From Psychroflexus curvus (GTDB lineage: Bacteria > Bacteroidota > Bacteroidia > Flavobacteriales > Flavobacteriaceae), in contig NZ_JAIQZF010000006.1 of assembly GCF_020164585.1 (NCBI RefSeq), positions 124,001-188,000 on the forward strand: a DNA stretch of 64,000 bases, written 5' to 3'. Of the stretch, positions 18,461 to 27,306 are shown one piece after another (position 1 is the first letter of the stretch; every line of letters begins with the position of its first letter). The position numbers and the translations under genes are program-made. The notes beneath the pieces are model-generated. The model was given only the letters and a program-made list of their open reading frames with translations, ran no database searches and was not told the DNA's origin.

Positions 18461-19162
18461 TCAATAGACAACTTTGACAAAGATTCCTTTATCGTCTGTA
18501 TGTTGTTCATCTTCAATAACGTTTAATTCAGACGAATTGCCTTTTAAATTGGACACACAAAGCACCATCGCATCCAAAATATCGTCTGGTTTGACTTTTG
18601 ATTTTGGAAAGGTTTCAGTTATGTTTTGATATAGTTTTTTAAGCTGAGGGTACTGCTTTTGAAGCAATTGAAAGCGTTCCAGAAACCCTTCTTTGGTTGA
18701 TTTTTTTGTTTGAATCACTTCTGATTCGTTTAAATACTTAAAGCAGATTTCCGGATGACTTTCAAAAAATTCCAGTTCATTAGCTTTAATCTCCAGGAAT
18801 TGATCTACTTCTTTTATTTTTTTGGAAATGTTGTAGCTCTGTATAGAAATGCTTTTTCCAAGAATGTCTTTATTTAGCTTTCTGGCCTCATCATAATCTT
18901 CAGCATAAATGGCTTTACGGCAAGCTGGAGTGAATATGGTAGAAGACCGGTTTCCAAGCTCTTTCCTCAATTTGGATTCGATGGTTCTTGTAAAATTTTC
19001 AGAAGACAAACCAATAGGAATATCGATTAAAACTCTTCGAAGATCTGGATGTGTTTTCATCAATTCATCAATCGATTTTACCGCCTCAAAAGAGAATTCT
19101 TCAGCATCGTGAAGAATGACAATCCAGCCAAGCGGACAGGAATCTATTCCAGCTAGTTTCAT
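18461..19162 (-). CDS. DUF429 family protein (predicted RNase H-fold nuclease)
   Basis: A 233-residue protein that begins KLAGIDSCPLGWIV, the first strand and Asp motif of DUF429, followed by LIDIPIGLS (about 46-54) and a late PDDILDAMVLC segment with further acidic residues, as in COG4923 predicted nucleases. The conserved Asp residues would form the RNase H-like active site. No biological role is established. It is monocistronic and convergent with marC across the repeat block. Confidence 0.8.
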   Translation of the reverse strand: MKLAGIDSCPLGWIVILHDAEEFSFEAVKSIDELMKTHPDLRRVLIDIPIGLSSENFTRTIESKLRKELGNRSSTIFTPACRKAIYAEDYDEARKLNKDILGKSISIQSYNISKKIKEVDQFLEIKANELEFFESHPEICFKYLNESEVIQTKKSTKEGFLERFQLLQKQYPQLKKLYQNITETFPKSKVKPDDILDAMVLCVSNLKGNSSELNVIEDEQHTDDKGIFVKVVY

Positions 19163-19312
19163 GTGTTGAATGCTTTAGGTGAACTAAAAATAGTAAATTA
19201 TAAATAAAATTTTGATTCTTTCTGCAACTCAGGACGTATCAATAAGTTAGTTTTTATTTGAAGCTAGCTAACTTAAACATTTGAGTTAGCCTAGTCAAAA
19301 TCTAAATAAAAA

Positions 19313-19338
19313 AAGCCGATACATGAGGATATCGGCTT
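19313..19338 (-). terminator. lpdA terminator
   Basis: AAGCCGATA / TATCGGCTT with an 8-base loop, and a run of Ts on the minus strand, past the lpdA stop codon. Confidence 0.85.
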
Positions 19339-19360
19339 GATTGTAATTCATTTTTTAAGC

Positions 19361-20767
19361 TTAAATATGTAAAGCTCTGTCGCCAGTTGCCGCAAGGGCA
19401 GCTTCTTTCACAGCCTCGGCGTAGGTTGGGTGAGCGTGACTCATCCGTGCGATATCCTCGGCACTAGCACGGAACTCCATAGCCGTAACCGCTTCGGCGA
19501 TAAGGTCGGCCACTCGAGCACCTACCATATGTACACCGAGAACCTCATCTGTTTTCTTATCTGAAAAGATTTTCACAAATCCATCCACATCTCCACTTGC
19601 TCTAGCTCTTCCCAGCGCACGCATAGGGAACTTACCAGTATTAAATTCGATGTTTTCGTCCTTCAGTTGATTTTCATTTTTTCCAACGGAAGCTACTTCC
19701 GGCCAGGTGTAAACCACGTTTGGTATAAGGTTGTAATCGATATGTGGTTTTTGTCCCGAAATGACTTCGGCTACAAATGTACCTTCTTCCTCGGCTTTGT
19801 GAGCAAGCATAGCACCTTCAATTACATCTCCGATAGCATAAATATTTTCTGTAGAGGTTTGTAACTTTTTATTGACGACTACTTTGCCTTTGTCATTGAT
19901 TTCAACGCCGGCTTTATCTGCATTCAAACCCTCTGTATATGGTCGACGTCCTACAGAAACCAGGCAGTAATCTCCCTTAAATTCAATTTCTTTTCCATCT
20001 TTATCATCTGCTTTTACAATGACTTCATCACCTTTTCGCTCAACAGATTTTACTTTATGAGAAAGCTTAAATTTGGCTTTTTGCTTTTTCATGGCTTTCA
20101 TCAATTCCTTGCTCTGGTCTTTGTCCATGCCTGGAATGATGCGGTCCATAAATTCTATAACGGTGACTTCTGCGCCTAGTCTTTTGTAAACCTGACCTAG
20201 CTCAAGACCAATTACCCCGCCACCTATCATGATAAGGTGTTTTGGAATTTCTTTTAGAGAAAGCGCCTCGGTAGAAGTGATGATTCGTTCTTTATCGATG
20301 TCTATAAAAGGTAAGCTCGAAGGCTTACTTCCAGTGGCAATGATGGTGTTTTTAGCCTCAATTTCGGTTTCCTTACCATCGCTGTCTGTAACGATGATGT
20401 GCGTTTTGTCTTTGAAAGAACCAACACCCTGGAGCGACTCAATATCGTTTTTATCCATGAGGAAATCGATGCCTTTTGTAGTTTGTTCTACCACGCCAGA
20501 CTTGCGTTTCATCATATTTTCTAAGTTGACTTTTACGTCTCCTGAAATATCGATACCATGTTCTTCAAAATGCTTAATAGCATCCTCGTAATGATGAGAG
20601 GAATCAAGTAAAGCTTTGGATGGTATGCAGCCTACATTAAGGCAGGTTCCGCCTTTGGTGGCGTATTTTTCAATTATAACAGTTTTTAATCCTAGTTGTG
20701 CGCAACGTATGGCTGCTACATAGCCTCCAGGTCCAGAGCCGATTACGGCTACATCATATGTGTTCAT
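19361..20767 (-). CDS. lpdA: dihydrolipoyl dehydrogenase
   Basis: A 468-residue E3 flavoprotein. FAD-binding GSGPGG (10-15), the redox-active disulfide GGTCLNVGC (Cys42 and Cys47), the NAD-binding GGGVIGLE and the C-terminal HAHPTYAEA with the catalytic His/Glu pair are all present. It reoxidises lipoamide in the pyruvate, 2-oxoglutarate and glycine-cleavage complexes. No E1 or E2 gene is adjacent, so it is probably a shared E3. A near-perfect promoter lies directly upstream. Confidence 0.97.
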   Translation of the reverse strand: MNTYDVAVIGSGPGGYVAAIRCAQLGLKTVIIEKYATKGGTCLNVGCIPSKALLDSSHHYEDAIKHFEEHGIDISGDVKVNLENMMKRKSGVVEQTTKGIDFLMDKNDIESLQGVGSFKDKTHIIVTDSDGKETEIEAKNTIIATGSKPSSLPFIDIDKERIITSTEALSLKEIPKHLIMIGGGVIGLELGQVYKRLGAEVTVIEFMDRIIPGMDKDQSKELMKAMKKQKAKFKLSHKVKSVERKGDEVIVKADDKDGKEIEFKGDYCLVSVGRRPYTEGLNADKAGVEINDKGKVVVNKKLQTSTENIYAIGDVIEGAMLAHKAEEEGTFVAEVISGQKPHIDYNLIPNVVYTWPEVASVGKNENQLKDENIEFNTGKFPMRALGRARASGDVDGFVKIFSDKKTDEVLGVHMVGARVADLIAEAVTAMEFRASAEDIARMSHAHPTYAEAVKEAALAATGDRALHI

Positions 20768-20800
20768 AAAACGAATTTTAGTTTCTTAAATAAAGTATTA

Positions 20801-20830
20801 CAAATTTACACCTTCTGTCATAAAGGGCAA
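20801..20830 (-). promoter_or_regulatory. lpdA promoter
   Basis: On the minus strand, TTG (20828-20830), a 19-base spacer and TAAATTTG (20801-20808) lie 33 bases before the start codon. Confidence 0.8.
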
Positions 20831-21062
20831 TTGAATCGCTCCAAAACCTTGTTAAATTCCTGGAGGATTTCTACTTGTTGTTTTATTATCTCGATTTTGC
20901 TTTCTTTGAAACTCAAACAGGATTAATCTGATGAGTTTGTTATTTTAAAGAAGCTAGGGGCTGGTTATAGATTGATTATAAGTTGAGTTTGATAAAACTA
21001 AAGCTTTGTTTTGTGAAATAAGCCACAAAATTGTAACATTACGTCGATTTTAAAATCTTAAC

Positions 21063-22535
21063 ATGAGTGAATCTATAAATGCAACCGAGGAAGACCCGTC
21101 CAGCAACAAAATAAGACTCAGTATCTGGCAAGCTTTAATACCAGTGATTGCACTTATTGGGATGCTGGCTTATAATGTTTTTATATATGGAGATGATTCA
21201 CTAGCGGGTTCCAATCAGTTTATATTGCTTATGGGTGCTGCTGTAGCGGCCATTGTTGGTGTTTCTAAAGGAGCCAGGTTTGAAACGATGATCGATGATG
21301 TTGCCAAAAACATTAAATCTACAACCGAGCCTATTTTAATTTTACTTATGGTTGGAGCCCTGGCTGGGACCTGGCTGCTAAGTGGAATTATCCCAGCTAT
21401 GATTTACTACGGATTACAGATTTTGAATCCCACTATATTTCTTGCGGCTTGTGTGATTATATGCTCTGTTATTTCGATTGCTACCGGGAGTAGCTGGACA
21501 ACATCCGCCACCGTAGGTATTGCCTTAATTGGTATCGCGGAAGCACTGGACGTTTCTGTTGCAATGACTGCTGGAGCTGTATTATCTGGTGGTTATTTTG
21601 GAGATAAATTATCACCGATGAGTGACACGACTAACCTTGCACCGGCTATGGCAGGCACAGATTTATTTACTCACATTAGATACATGACCATTACGACCGT
21701 ACCAACGATAATAATCACACTAATTGTTTTTGTTATTATTGGTTTGAATCTTGATACAACTGGTCAAACCAATCCCTCAGAAATTTTGAATAGCATTGAA
21801 GCTTCTTTTAATGTGTCCGGATGGTTGTTTGTAGTACCGATCTTGGTTATTATACTTATTATCAAGAAAACCCCTCCATTGATAGCCTTGCTTATAGGCA
21901 CGCTACTAGCTGCAGTTGCAGCACTTATTTTTCAGCCAGATTTGGTAAGATTAATTGGAGGAGGTGAGACACTTACTTTTGAAACCGCTTACAAAGGAAT
22001 AATGAACGCCATAACTGTTGACATTACTATTCCTACAGATAATATAATTTTGCAGGGTTTATTTTCAGCTGGAGGTATGGCAGGAATGCTAGGAACCATA
22101 TGGTTGATTATCTGTGCTATGGTATTTGGCGGTATTATGGATGCCATTGGAGCTTTAGAACGAATAAGTGAAGCTCTTCTGAATTTGTTTACGTCCACTT
22201 TTGGTTTGTTTTTCAGTACAGTCACGAGTTGTTTGGCTTTAAACCTGACCGCATCCGACCAGTATCTGGCTATTGTAGTTCCAGGTAAAATGTTTGCAAA
22301 AGCTTATGAAAAGAAGGGTCTGGCACCAGAAAATTTAAGTAGAACGTTGGAAGACTCTGGTACTGTAACATCAGTTCTGGTTCCCTGGAATACCTGTGGA
22401 GCTTACCATAGTGGAGTTTTGGGTGTGCCGGTAGTCGATTATTTTTTCTATGCGATATTCAACTATTTGAGTCCTTTTGTCACTTTGTTTTTTGCTGCAT
22501 TCAATATTAAGATAAGACAATTGAGAAAAAAATAA
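21063..22535 (+). CDS. Na+/H+ antiporter, NhaC family
   Basis: A 490-residue membrane protein with about 11-12 hydrophobic helices. The NhaC-type core is visible: ATGSSWTTSATVGIA near 147-160, GGYFGDKLSPMSDTTNLAP near 186-204 and the late LEDSGTVTSVLVPWNTCGAYHS segment. It should exchange Na+ for protons across the inner membrane, though some relatives carry malate/lactate or organic substrates. The bshB1 gene starts 3 bases after its stop codon, so they are one transcription unit. The 295-base region upstream shows no clear promoter or structure. Confidence 0.9.
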   Translation: MSESINATEEDPSSNKIRLSIWQALIPVIALIGMLAYNVFIYGDDSLAGSNQFILLMGAAVAAIVGVSKGARFETMIDDVAKNIKSTTEPILILLMVGALAGTWLLSGIIPAMIYYGLQILNPTIFLAACVIICSVISIATGSSWTTSATVGIALIGIAEALDVSVAMTAGAVLSGGYFGDKLSPMSDTTNLAPAMAGTDLFTHIRYMTITTVPTIIITLIVFVIIGLNLDTTGQTNPSEILNSIEASFNVSGWLFVVPILVIILIIKKTPPLIALLIGTLLAAVAALIFQPDLVRLIGGGETLTFETAYKGIMNAITVDITIPTDNIILQGLFSAGGMAGMLGTIWLIICAMVFGGIMDAIGALERISEALLNLFTSTFGLFFSTVTSCLALNLTASDQYLAIVVPGKMFAKAYEKKGLAPENLSRTLEDSGTVTSVLVPWNTCGAYHSGVLGVPVVDYFFYAIFNYLSPFVTLFFAAFNIKIRQLRKK

Positions 22536-22538
22536 ATT

Positions 22539-23255
22539 ATGAAGTTAGATATATTAGCTATTGGAGCACACCCTGATGATGTTGAACTGAGTTGTTCTGG
22601 AACTCTGGCTAAGGAGATTAGTAAAGGTAAGAAAGTTGGAATTTTAGATTTAACTAGAGGCGAATTAGGTACTCGTGGTACAGCTGAAACCCGTGAAAAT
22701 GAAGCAAAAGACGCTGCTAAAATACTTGGTGTAAGCATGAGAAAAAATCTTGAATTCAGTGATGGATTTTTCACCAACAATACGGCCCATCAACTTGAAA
22801 TCATTAAAGTTTTAAGAAAATACAGACCAGATGTGATTTTATGCAATGCTATTCACGATAGACATATAGATCACGGAAAAGGGAGTAAACTCGTTAGCGA
22901 TTCATGTTTTTTAAGCGGTTTAAAAAAAATCGAAACCATTTGCGAAGGCAATACTCAAAAGGAATGGAGGCCTAAACATATTTACCATTACATACAATGG
23001 TATGATATTGAACCAGATATTGTAGTGGATATAACAGGGTTTATGGATAAGAAGATAGCATGCGTCAAAGCCTATAAAACTCAGTTTTACGATACACAAA
23101 GCAAAGAACCGGAAACACCTATTTCCAGCTCCAATTTTTTTGATAGCATTACCTACAGGGCAAGAAACCTTGGTAGAATCATCAATACTGAACATGCGGA
23201 AGGCTTTACAGTGGAACGCTATCCAGCGGTGAATTCCATTTTTGATCTTATCTAA
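22539..23255 (+). CDS. bshB1: bacillithiol biosynthesis deacetylase BshB1
   Basis: A 238-residue PIG-L/LmbE deacetylase. The zinc-binding motif GAHPDD(V)E (His11, Asp14) and the downstream HDRHIDHG with the third ligand are present, and the GTRGTAETRENEA segment is typical of BshB1. It removes acetyl from GlcNAc-malate in bacillithiol synthesis, the low-molecular-weight thiol of many Bacteroidota. It is the second gene of the unit headed by the NhaC antiporter; the reason for the pairing is not evident. A strong terminator follows. Confidence 0.92.
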   Translation: MKLDILAIGAHPDDVELSCSGTLAKEISKGKKVGILDLTRGELGTRGTAETRENEAKDAAKILGVSMRKNLEFSDGFFTNNTAHQLEIIKVLRKYRPDVILCNAIHDRHIDHGKGSKLVSDSCFLSGLKKIETICEGNTQKEWRPKHIYHYIQWYDIEPDIVVDITGFMDKKIACVKAYKTQFYDTQSKEPETPISSSNFFDSITYRARNLGRIINTEHAEGFTVERYPAVNSIFDLI

Positions 23256-23279
23256 AAGCCTTAATTTAAACGATAGAAC

Positions 23280-23312
23280 ACCCTGTCTCGACCTATTGAG
23301 ACAGGGTTTTTT
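23280..23312 (+). terminator. bshB1 terminator
   Basis: ACCCTGTCTC / GAGACAGGGT with an 8-base loop and a T run. It isolates the following acetate locus from the upstream unit. Confidence 0.9.
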
Positions 23313-23375
23313 ATTTTCAAGTGTTGTTAATCAATAATAATTTAAAATCTGCATATAAATTATATCGCTAAATTG

Positions 23376-23400
23376 ATATATTTATGCAAAATAAATATAT
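23376..23400. promoter_or_regulatory. perfect palindrome abutting the InsA-like gene, candidate operator
   Basis: ATATATTTAT (23376-23385), the 5-base spacer GCAAA and ATAAATATAT (23391-23400) form a perfect 10-base inverted repeat that ends on the base before the start codon at 23401. A related half-site recurs downstream of the same gene. Its position suits autoregulation by the encoded HTH protein. AT-rich composition makes chance symmetry easier, so this is a candidate only. Confidence 0.5.
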
Positions 23401-23814
23401 ATGAAGTTTTGTCCTCAATGTCAATCAGAACAAATTGTAAAGAGTGGAGTCATTAATGATCGCCAACGCTATAAATGCAAGTCATGTAACTATTTTTTTA
23501 CGGTTAATAAATTAGGAAAAAAAATAGATCAATACTATGTTACTAAAGCTCTTCAGCTTTACCTAGAAGGTCTTTCTTACCGCGAAATCGAACGTATTTT
23601 AGGAATTTCTCATGTAAGCGTGATGAACTGGGTGCGCAAGTATAACATCCAAAAAGTACAAAATGCAGATGTTCACCCAACTTACAAAATATTGAGTCAG
23701 GCTGAGCTTGGCAACTATTTTTCATCTGCAGAAAACACGAGGGGCTCTGGCATGATTATCACAGAACTTGGAGATAAGTTTATGGTGATAAAATGGGAAC
23801 GCTTTAAAGAATAA
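23401..23814 (+). CDS. IS1 InsA-like zinc-ribbon/HTH DNA-binding protein, stand-alone
   Basis: A 137-residue protein. Residues 4-33 form an InsA-type zinc ribbon with CPQC and CKSC pairs. Residues 52-80 form a helix-turn-helix (GLSYREIERILGISHVSVMNWV) like the N-terminal region of IS1-family transposases. The remaining C-terminal 55 residues do not resemble a DDE catalytic domain, and no insB-like frame or terminal repeats flank the gene. It therefore looks like a domesticated DNA-binding regulator, not an active transposon. It sits 113 bases upstream of the porin gene of an acetate-type uptake operon on the same strand, and is preceded by a palindrome. Regulatory function is inferred. Confidence 0.8.
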   Translation: MKFCPQCQSEQIVKSGVINDRQRYKCKSCNYFFTVNKLGKKIDQYYVTKALQLYLEGLSYREIERILGISHVSVMNWVRKYNIQKVQNADVHPTYKILSQAELGNYFSSAENTRGSGMIITELGDKFMVIKWERFKE

Positions 23815-23819
23815 GTATA

Positions 23820-23840
23820 TGTTTTAGCATAAATATATAT
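23820..23840. promoter_or_regulatory. imperfect copy of the palindrome between the InsA-like gene and porin
   Basis: ATAAATATAT at 23829-23838 repeats exactly the right arm of the upstream palindrome. The preceding TATATGTTTTAGC is an imperfect version of its left arm and spacer. It lies about 90 bases before the porin start, where a regulator of the operon could bind. Confidence 0.35.
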
Positions 23841-23875
23841 TATATTTTATTTAACAAACAATTATTTTGAAGTTC

Positions 23876-23924
23876 GTAACAAGTTATTAGCAATAAATAG
23901 TATAATTATTTAAAAACTTGTTAC
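23876..23924. promoter_or_regulatory. inverted repeat GTAACAAGTT in the porin leader/promoter
   Basis: GTAACAAGTT (23876-23885) and its exact complement AACTTGTTAC (23915-23924) are separated by 29 bases, ending 3 bases before the porin start codon. If transcribed it could fold into a stem that hides the start; alternatively it is a pair of half-sites for a regulator. Confidence 0.5.
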
Positions 23925-23927
23925 TCG

Positions 23928-25148
23928 ATGAGATATTATGTTACATTATTAATATGTATTACATCTTTTGTAAGTCATAATGCTTTTTCACAGGGATCTC
24001 CAGATTATAAAGGGGGATTCAAAATTCAGTTTGATGAAGAGCAACCCGAAAAATTCTTAAGGATCATCTCCTGGGCTCAAGTTCAAATGAACTATCAGGA
24101 TGATGTTCCGGAAAATGTGAGTCAAACCAATTTTCTGCTTAGAAGAGCTCGTCTTCTTTTTATCGGGCAAATCTCAAACGATTTTACCATTGTGTCTCAT
24201 ATCGGGCTCAATAATTTGAGTTCTCAAAACATGAATCCTGTTGGTATTGGAGACGAAGCTCAAGTTTTCCTTCATGATGCGTGGGTGCAATACAATTTGG
24301 GTGAAAAACTTACTCTTGGTGGAGGCTTGCATTACTTCAATGGTATTTCTCGGTTAAATAATCAATCTACCCTGAACATGTTGACCTTAGACAATAACAG
24401 GTCCTCCTGGTCTACATTGGGGCTTAGTGATCAATTTGCCAGGCATATAGGTGTTTTTGCCAAAGGTGAGTTTGGCAATTTTCAATACCAGGTAGCCGTC
24501 AACAATGCTATTAGCAATGGGTTAGATAATCGCCTTCCTGCTAAAAATCAGTCAACTTATACTGGACTTGCCAATCTGGGTTCTGCCGATGCACTTTACA
24601 ACTATGCAGGCTATTTTACGTACCATTTATTCGAAAATGAATCCAATTATCTTCCTTATAAAGTGGGGTCTTACTTAGGAGGTAAAAAAGTTTTGACTCT
24701 AGGTACCGGTTTTTTTGCACATCCGAATGGAAGTTCGATTCAGAGTCAAAATGGAGTAGTAGGCGAGGACGTCATGCTTTATGCATTTGATGTGTTTTAT
24801 GATGCTCCTTTAGGAAGCACTAATGCTGCACTGACAGCCTACGCTGTATTTCAGAATAACGATTATGGGGAGAATTATCTATTTGGCCCCTATGGTACCG
24901 GCTCTATGTTTTATGGCCATACAGGTTTAGTCATCCCAAGTCAAAATCAGGCGCTTAAATTTCAGCCCTATCTTTCTTATGGCGTACAGAGTTTTGATGC
25001 TACAGATGATAATCAAACTACATTGGGTATTGGAGCTAATGCCTACTTCAGCGGTCACAACTCAAAATTGACTTTAGAATATAAATCCCAATCTTTTGGA
25101 ACTATAAACCAGAAAACAGTTAGCCTTCAGGCTATGATATATTTATAA
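23928..25148 (+). CDS. outer-membrane porin, first gene of the acetate-type operon
   Basis: A 406-residue protein with a signal peptide (about 1-21, ending AFSQG) and alternating beta-strand character ending in an aromatic/hydrophobic strand (SLQAMIYL), as in phosphate-selective porin O/P-like barrels. The N-terminal mature part (RIISWAQVQMNY, LLRRARLLFIG) matches that porin group. It probably admits small anions such as short-chain carboxylates through the outer membrane, based on its place 2 bases before the symporter small subunit. Substrate is inferred from context. Confidence 0.82.
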   Translation: MRYYVTLLICITSFVSHNAFSQGSPDYKGGFKIQFDEEQPEKFLRIISWAQVQMNYQDDVPENVSQTNFLLRRARLLFIGQISNDFTIVSHIGLNNLSSQNMNPVGIGDEAQVFLHDAWVQYNLGEKLTLGGGLHYFNGISRLNNQSTLNMLTLDNNRSSWSTLGLSDQFARHIGVFAKGEFGNFQYQVAVNNAISNGLDNRLPAKNQSTYTGLANLGSADALYNYAGYFTYHLFENESNYLPYKVGSYLGGKKVLTLGTGFFAHPNGSSIQSQNGVVGEDVMLYAFDVFYDAPLGSTNAALTAYAVFQNNDYGENYLFGPYGTGSMFYGHTGLVIPSQNQALKFQPYLSYGVQSFDATDDNQTTLGIGANAYFSGHNSKLTLEYKSQSFGTINQKTVSLQAMIYL

Positions 25149-25150
25149 TT

Positions 25151-25423
25151 ATGGAAACAGATAACAACAAAAAACAGAAACATGCTACCGCTTACTGGAA
25201 GGAAAACCTGAAATACCTTGCCATACTTCTCCCCATTTGGTTTTTGGTTTCTTATGGAGCGGGCATACTTTTTAAAGACTGGCTAGATCAGTTTCAGATT
25301 GGTGGCTTTAAGCTAGGCTTTTGGTTTGCACAACAAGGTTCTATTTACGTATTCATCATTTTGATTTTCGTTTACGTGAGGTTAATGAACAAATTAGATA
25401 AAAAATACGGATACGATAAATAA
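25151..25423 (+). CDS. DUF4212 protein, small subunit of sodium:solute symporter
   Basis: A 90-residue protein with two transmembrane helices (about 22-42 and 60-82). It has the AYWKENLKYLAILLPIWFLVSYG opening and FWFAQQGSI motif of the DUF4212 / symporter-small-subunit family. It partners the large SLC5-type subunit encoded 6 bases downstream. The pair is widely found as an acetate or related monocarboxylate symporter. Confidence 0.93.
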   Translation: METDNNKKQKHATAYWKENLKYLAILLPIWFLVSYGAGILFKDWLDQFQIGGFKLGFWFAQQGSIYVFIILIFVYVRLMNKLDKKYGYDK

Positions 25424-25429
25424 AAAACT

Positions 25430-27220
25430 ATGGATGCTCAAACACTAACTTATATTTTCGTCGGCGTTTCATTTGCTATTTACATTGGAATAGCTATTTG
25501 GAGCCGTGCAGGTTCAACTAAAGAATTTTATGTTGCAGGAGGCGGCGTTTCGCCCCTGGCAAATGGTATGGCAACGGCAGCCGACTGGATGTCTGCAGCC
25601 TCTTTTATATCCATGGCGGGGATCATCTCGTTTATGGGATATGATGGCTCAGTGTTCTTGATGGGCTGGACAGGCGGTTTTGTCTTATTAGCCTTGTTAT
25701 TAGCGCCTTACTTAAGAAAATTTGGAAAATTCACCGTTCCCGATTTTATAGGAGATCGTTATTATTCCAAGACAGCTCGAGCTGTAGCTGTCTTTTGTGC
25801 CTTAATCGTTTCTTTCACTTACATCGCCGGTCAAATGCGTGGGGTTGGCGTTGTATTTTCTAGATTTTTGGAAGTTGAAATCGAAACCGGTGTCATCATC
25901 GGTATGATTATAGTTTTGTTTTACGCAGTTTTAGGTGGTATGAAAGGTATTACTTACACACAAGTTGCTCAATACTGTGTCCTGATCTTCGCTTTCCTGG
26001 TTCCTGCTATTTTCATCTCTTTCCAGGCAACAGGAAATCCTATTCCTATGTTTGGTATGGGCGATACACTGGCAAGTCAGCCAGATACATATATGCTGGA
26101 TAAATTGGATGGCTTGAGTCAGGAATTAGGGTTCAATGAATATACCGAAGGTTCAAAAAGTCTGATAGATGTGTTCGCCATTACTTTAGCTTTGATGGTA
26201 GGAACAGCTGGTTTGCCTCACGTTATTGTAAGATTTTTCACCGTAAAACGGGTGAAGGATGCACGTAAGTCTGCAGGATATGCTTTGCTATTTATAGGTA
26301 TTCTCTACATTACAGCTCCAGCGGTAGCCTCTTTTGGTAAATTGAATCTGATGCAAACTGTAAATAAAAAAGAGTATGCTGATATGCCAAGTTGGTTCAC
26401 TACCTGGGAAGATTTAGGTTTACTGGCATGGACAGATAAAAATTCTGATGGGAAGATCCAATATTTAGGTAAAGCTAAAGAAGGGGGAGACGCCTTAACA
26501 GGAATACCACAATTTAAAGATAATGAGAGAGGAGAAAGCGGGCAACGTGTCGTCACAAATCCTTCTGAAAATAAGAATGAGTTATACGTCGATAATGATA
26601 TTATGGTGATGGCCAATCCAGAAATTGCAGATTTACCCAACTGGGTTTTTGCTTTGGTTGCTGCGGGATGTTTAGCTGCTGCACTGTCTACTGCTGCCGG
26701 TCTATTATTGGTGATTTCATCTTCAGTATCTCACGATTTAATTAAAAAAATGGTGTATCCTAAAATTTCAGATAAAGGAGAATTAATTGCTGCACGTTTA
26801 GCATCTGTAGTTGCTGTAGTGATAGCTGGTTACTTTGGAATTAACCCCCCAGGCTTTGTGGCTGCCGTTGTCGCACTGGCCTTTGGGCTGGCTGCTGCTT
26901 CTTTCTTTCCCGCTATTATTTTAGGGATTTTCTATAAACGAATGAATAAAGAAGGCGCTGTCGCTGGTATGATTGTGGGTATTTCGCTTATGCTGTTTTA
27001 CATGGCAAAATTCAAATTAGGTTGGATAGGAGAGATTCCTGACAAATCAGAGTGGTGGTTTGGAATTTCTCCTGAAGGTTTTGGTACCGTAGCTATGCTT
27101 GTCAACTTTATCGTATCTATAACCATCAGCAAGTTTACTGCAGCACCTCCGGCAGATGTTCAGGAGATGGTAGAAAATGTAAGAATTCCTAGCGGAGCAA
27201 GTGAAGCTTCCGGACATTAA
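25430..27220 (+). CDS. sodium:solute symporter large subunit, acetate-type (VC_2705 subfamily)
   Basis: A 596-residue SLC5/SSS symporter with about 13 helices. It has the GGGVSPLANGMATAADWMSAASFIS N-terminal motif and the AAALSTAAGLLLVISSSVSHD segment typical of ActP-like acetate symporters. A large hydrophilic loop (about 310-400) between helices includes DKNSDGKIQYLG (336-347), which looks like an EF-hand/dockerin-type calcium loop lacking the final acidic residue. Together with the DUF4212 partner it should import acetate or similar acids with Na+. Its position before kinase, regulator and acyl-CoA synthetase genes supports this role. Confidence 0.92.
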   Translation: MDAQTLTYIFVGVSFAIYIGIAIWSRAGSTKEFYVAGGGVSPLANGMATAADWMSAASFISMAGIISFMGYDGSVFLMGWTGGFVLLALLLAPYLRKFGKFTVPDFIGDRYYSKTARAVAVFCALIVSFTYIAGQMRGVGVVFSRFLEVEIETGVIIGMIIVLFYAVLGGMKGITYTQVAQYCVLIFAFLVPAIFISFQATGNPIPMFGMGDTLASQPDTYMLDKLDGLSQELGFNEYTEGSKSLIDVFAITLALMVGTAGLPHVIVRFFTVKRVKDARKSAGYALLFIGILYITAPAVASFGKLNLMQTVNKKEYADMPSWFTTWEDLGLLAWTDKNSDGKIQYLGKAKEGGDALTGIPQFKDNERGESGQRVVTNPSENKNELYVDNDIMVMANPEIADLPNWVFALVAAGCLAAALSTAAGLLLVISSSVSHDLIKKMVYPKISDKGELIAARLASVVAVVIAGYFGINPPGFVAAVVALAFGLAAASFFPAIILGIFYKRMNKEGAVAGMIVGISLMLFYMAKFKLGWIGEIPDKSEWWFGISPEGFGTVAMLVNFIVSITISKFTAAPPADVQEMVENVRIPSGASEASGH

Positions 27221-27306
27221 AACAATTTATATATTCTCAGGAGTTTGCAGTTATAAACGCATTCTCTTGAGAATTTTAATTAAATTAAAGACTTATTCCG
27301 AATCGA

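Noticed and set aside
23401-23814. Active IS1-family insertion sequence
   Set aside because: No catalytic InsB/DDE frame, no terminal inverted repeats at IS1 size and no target duplication around the gene.
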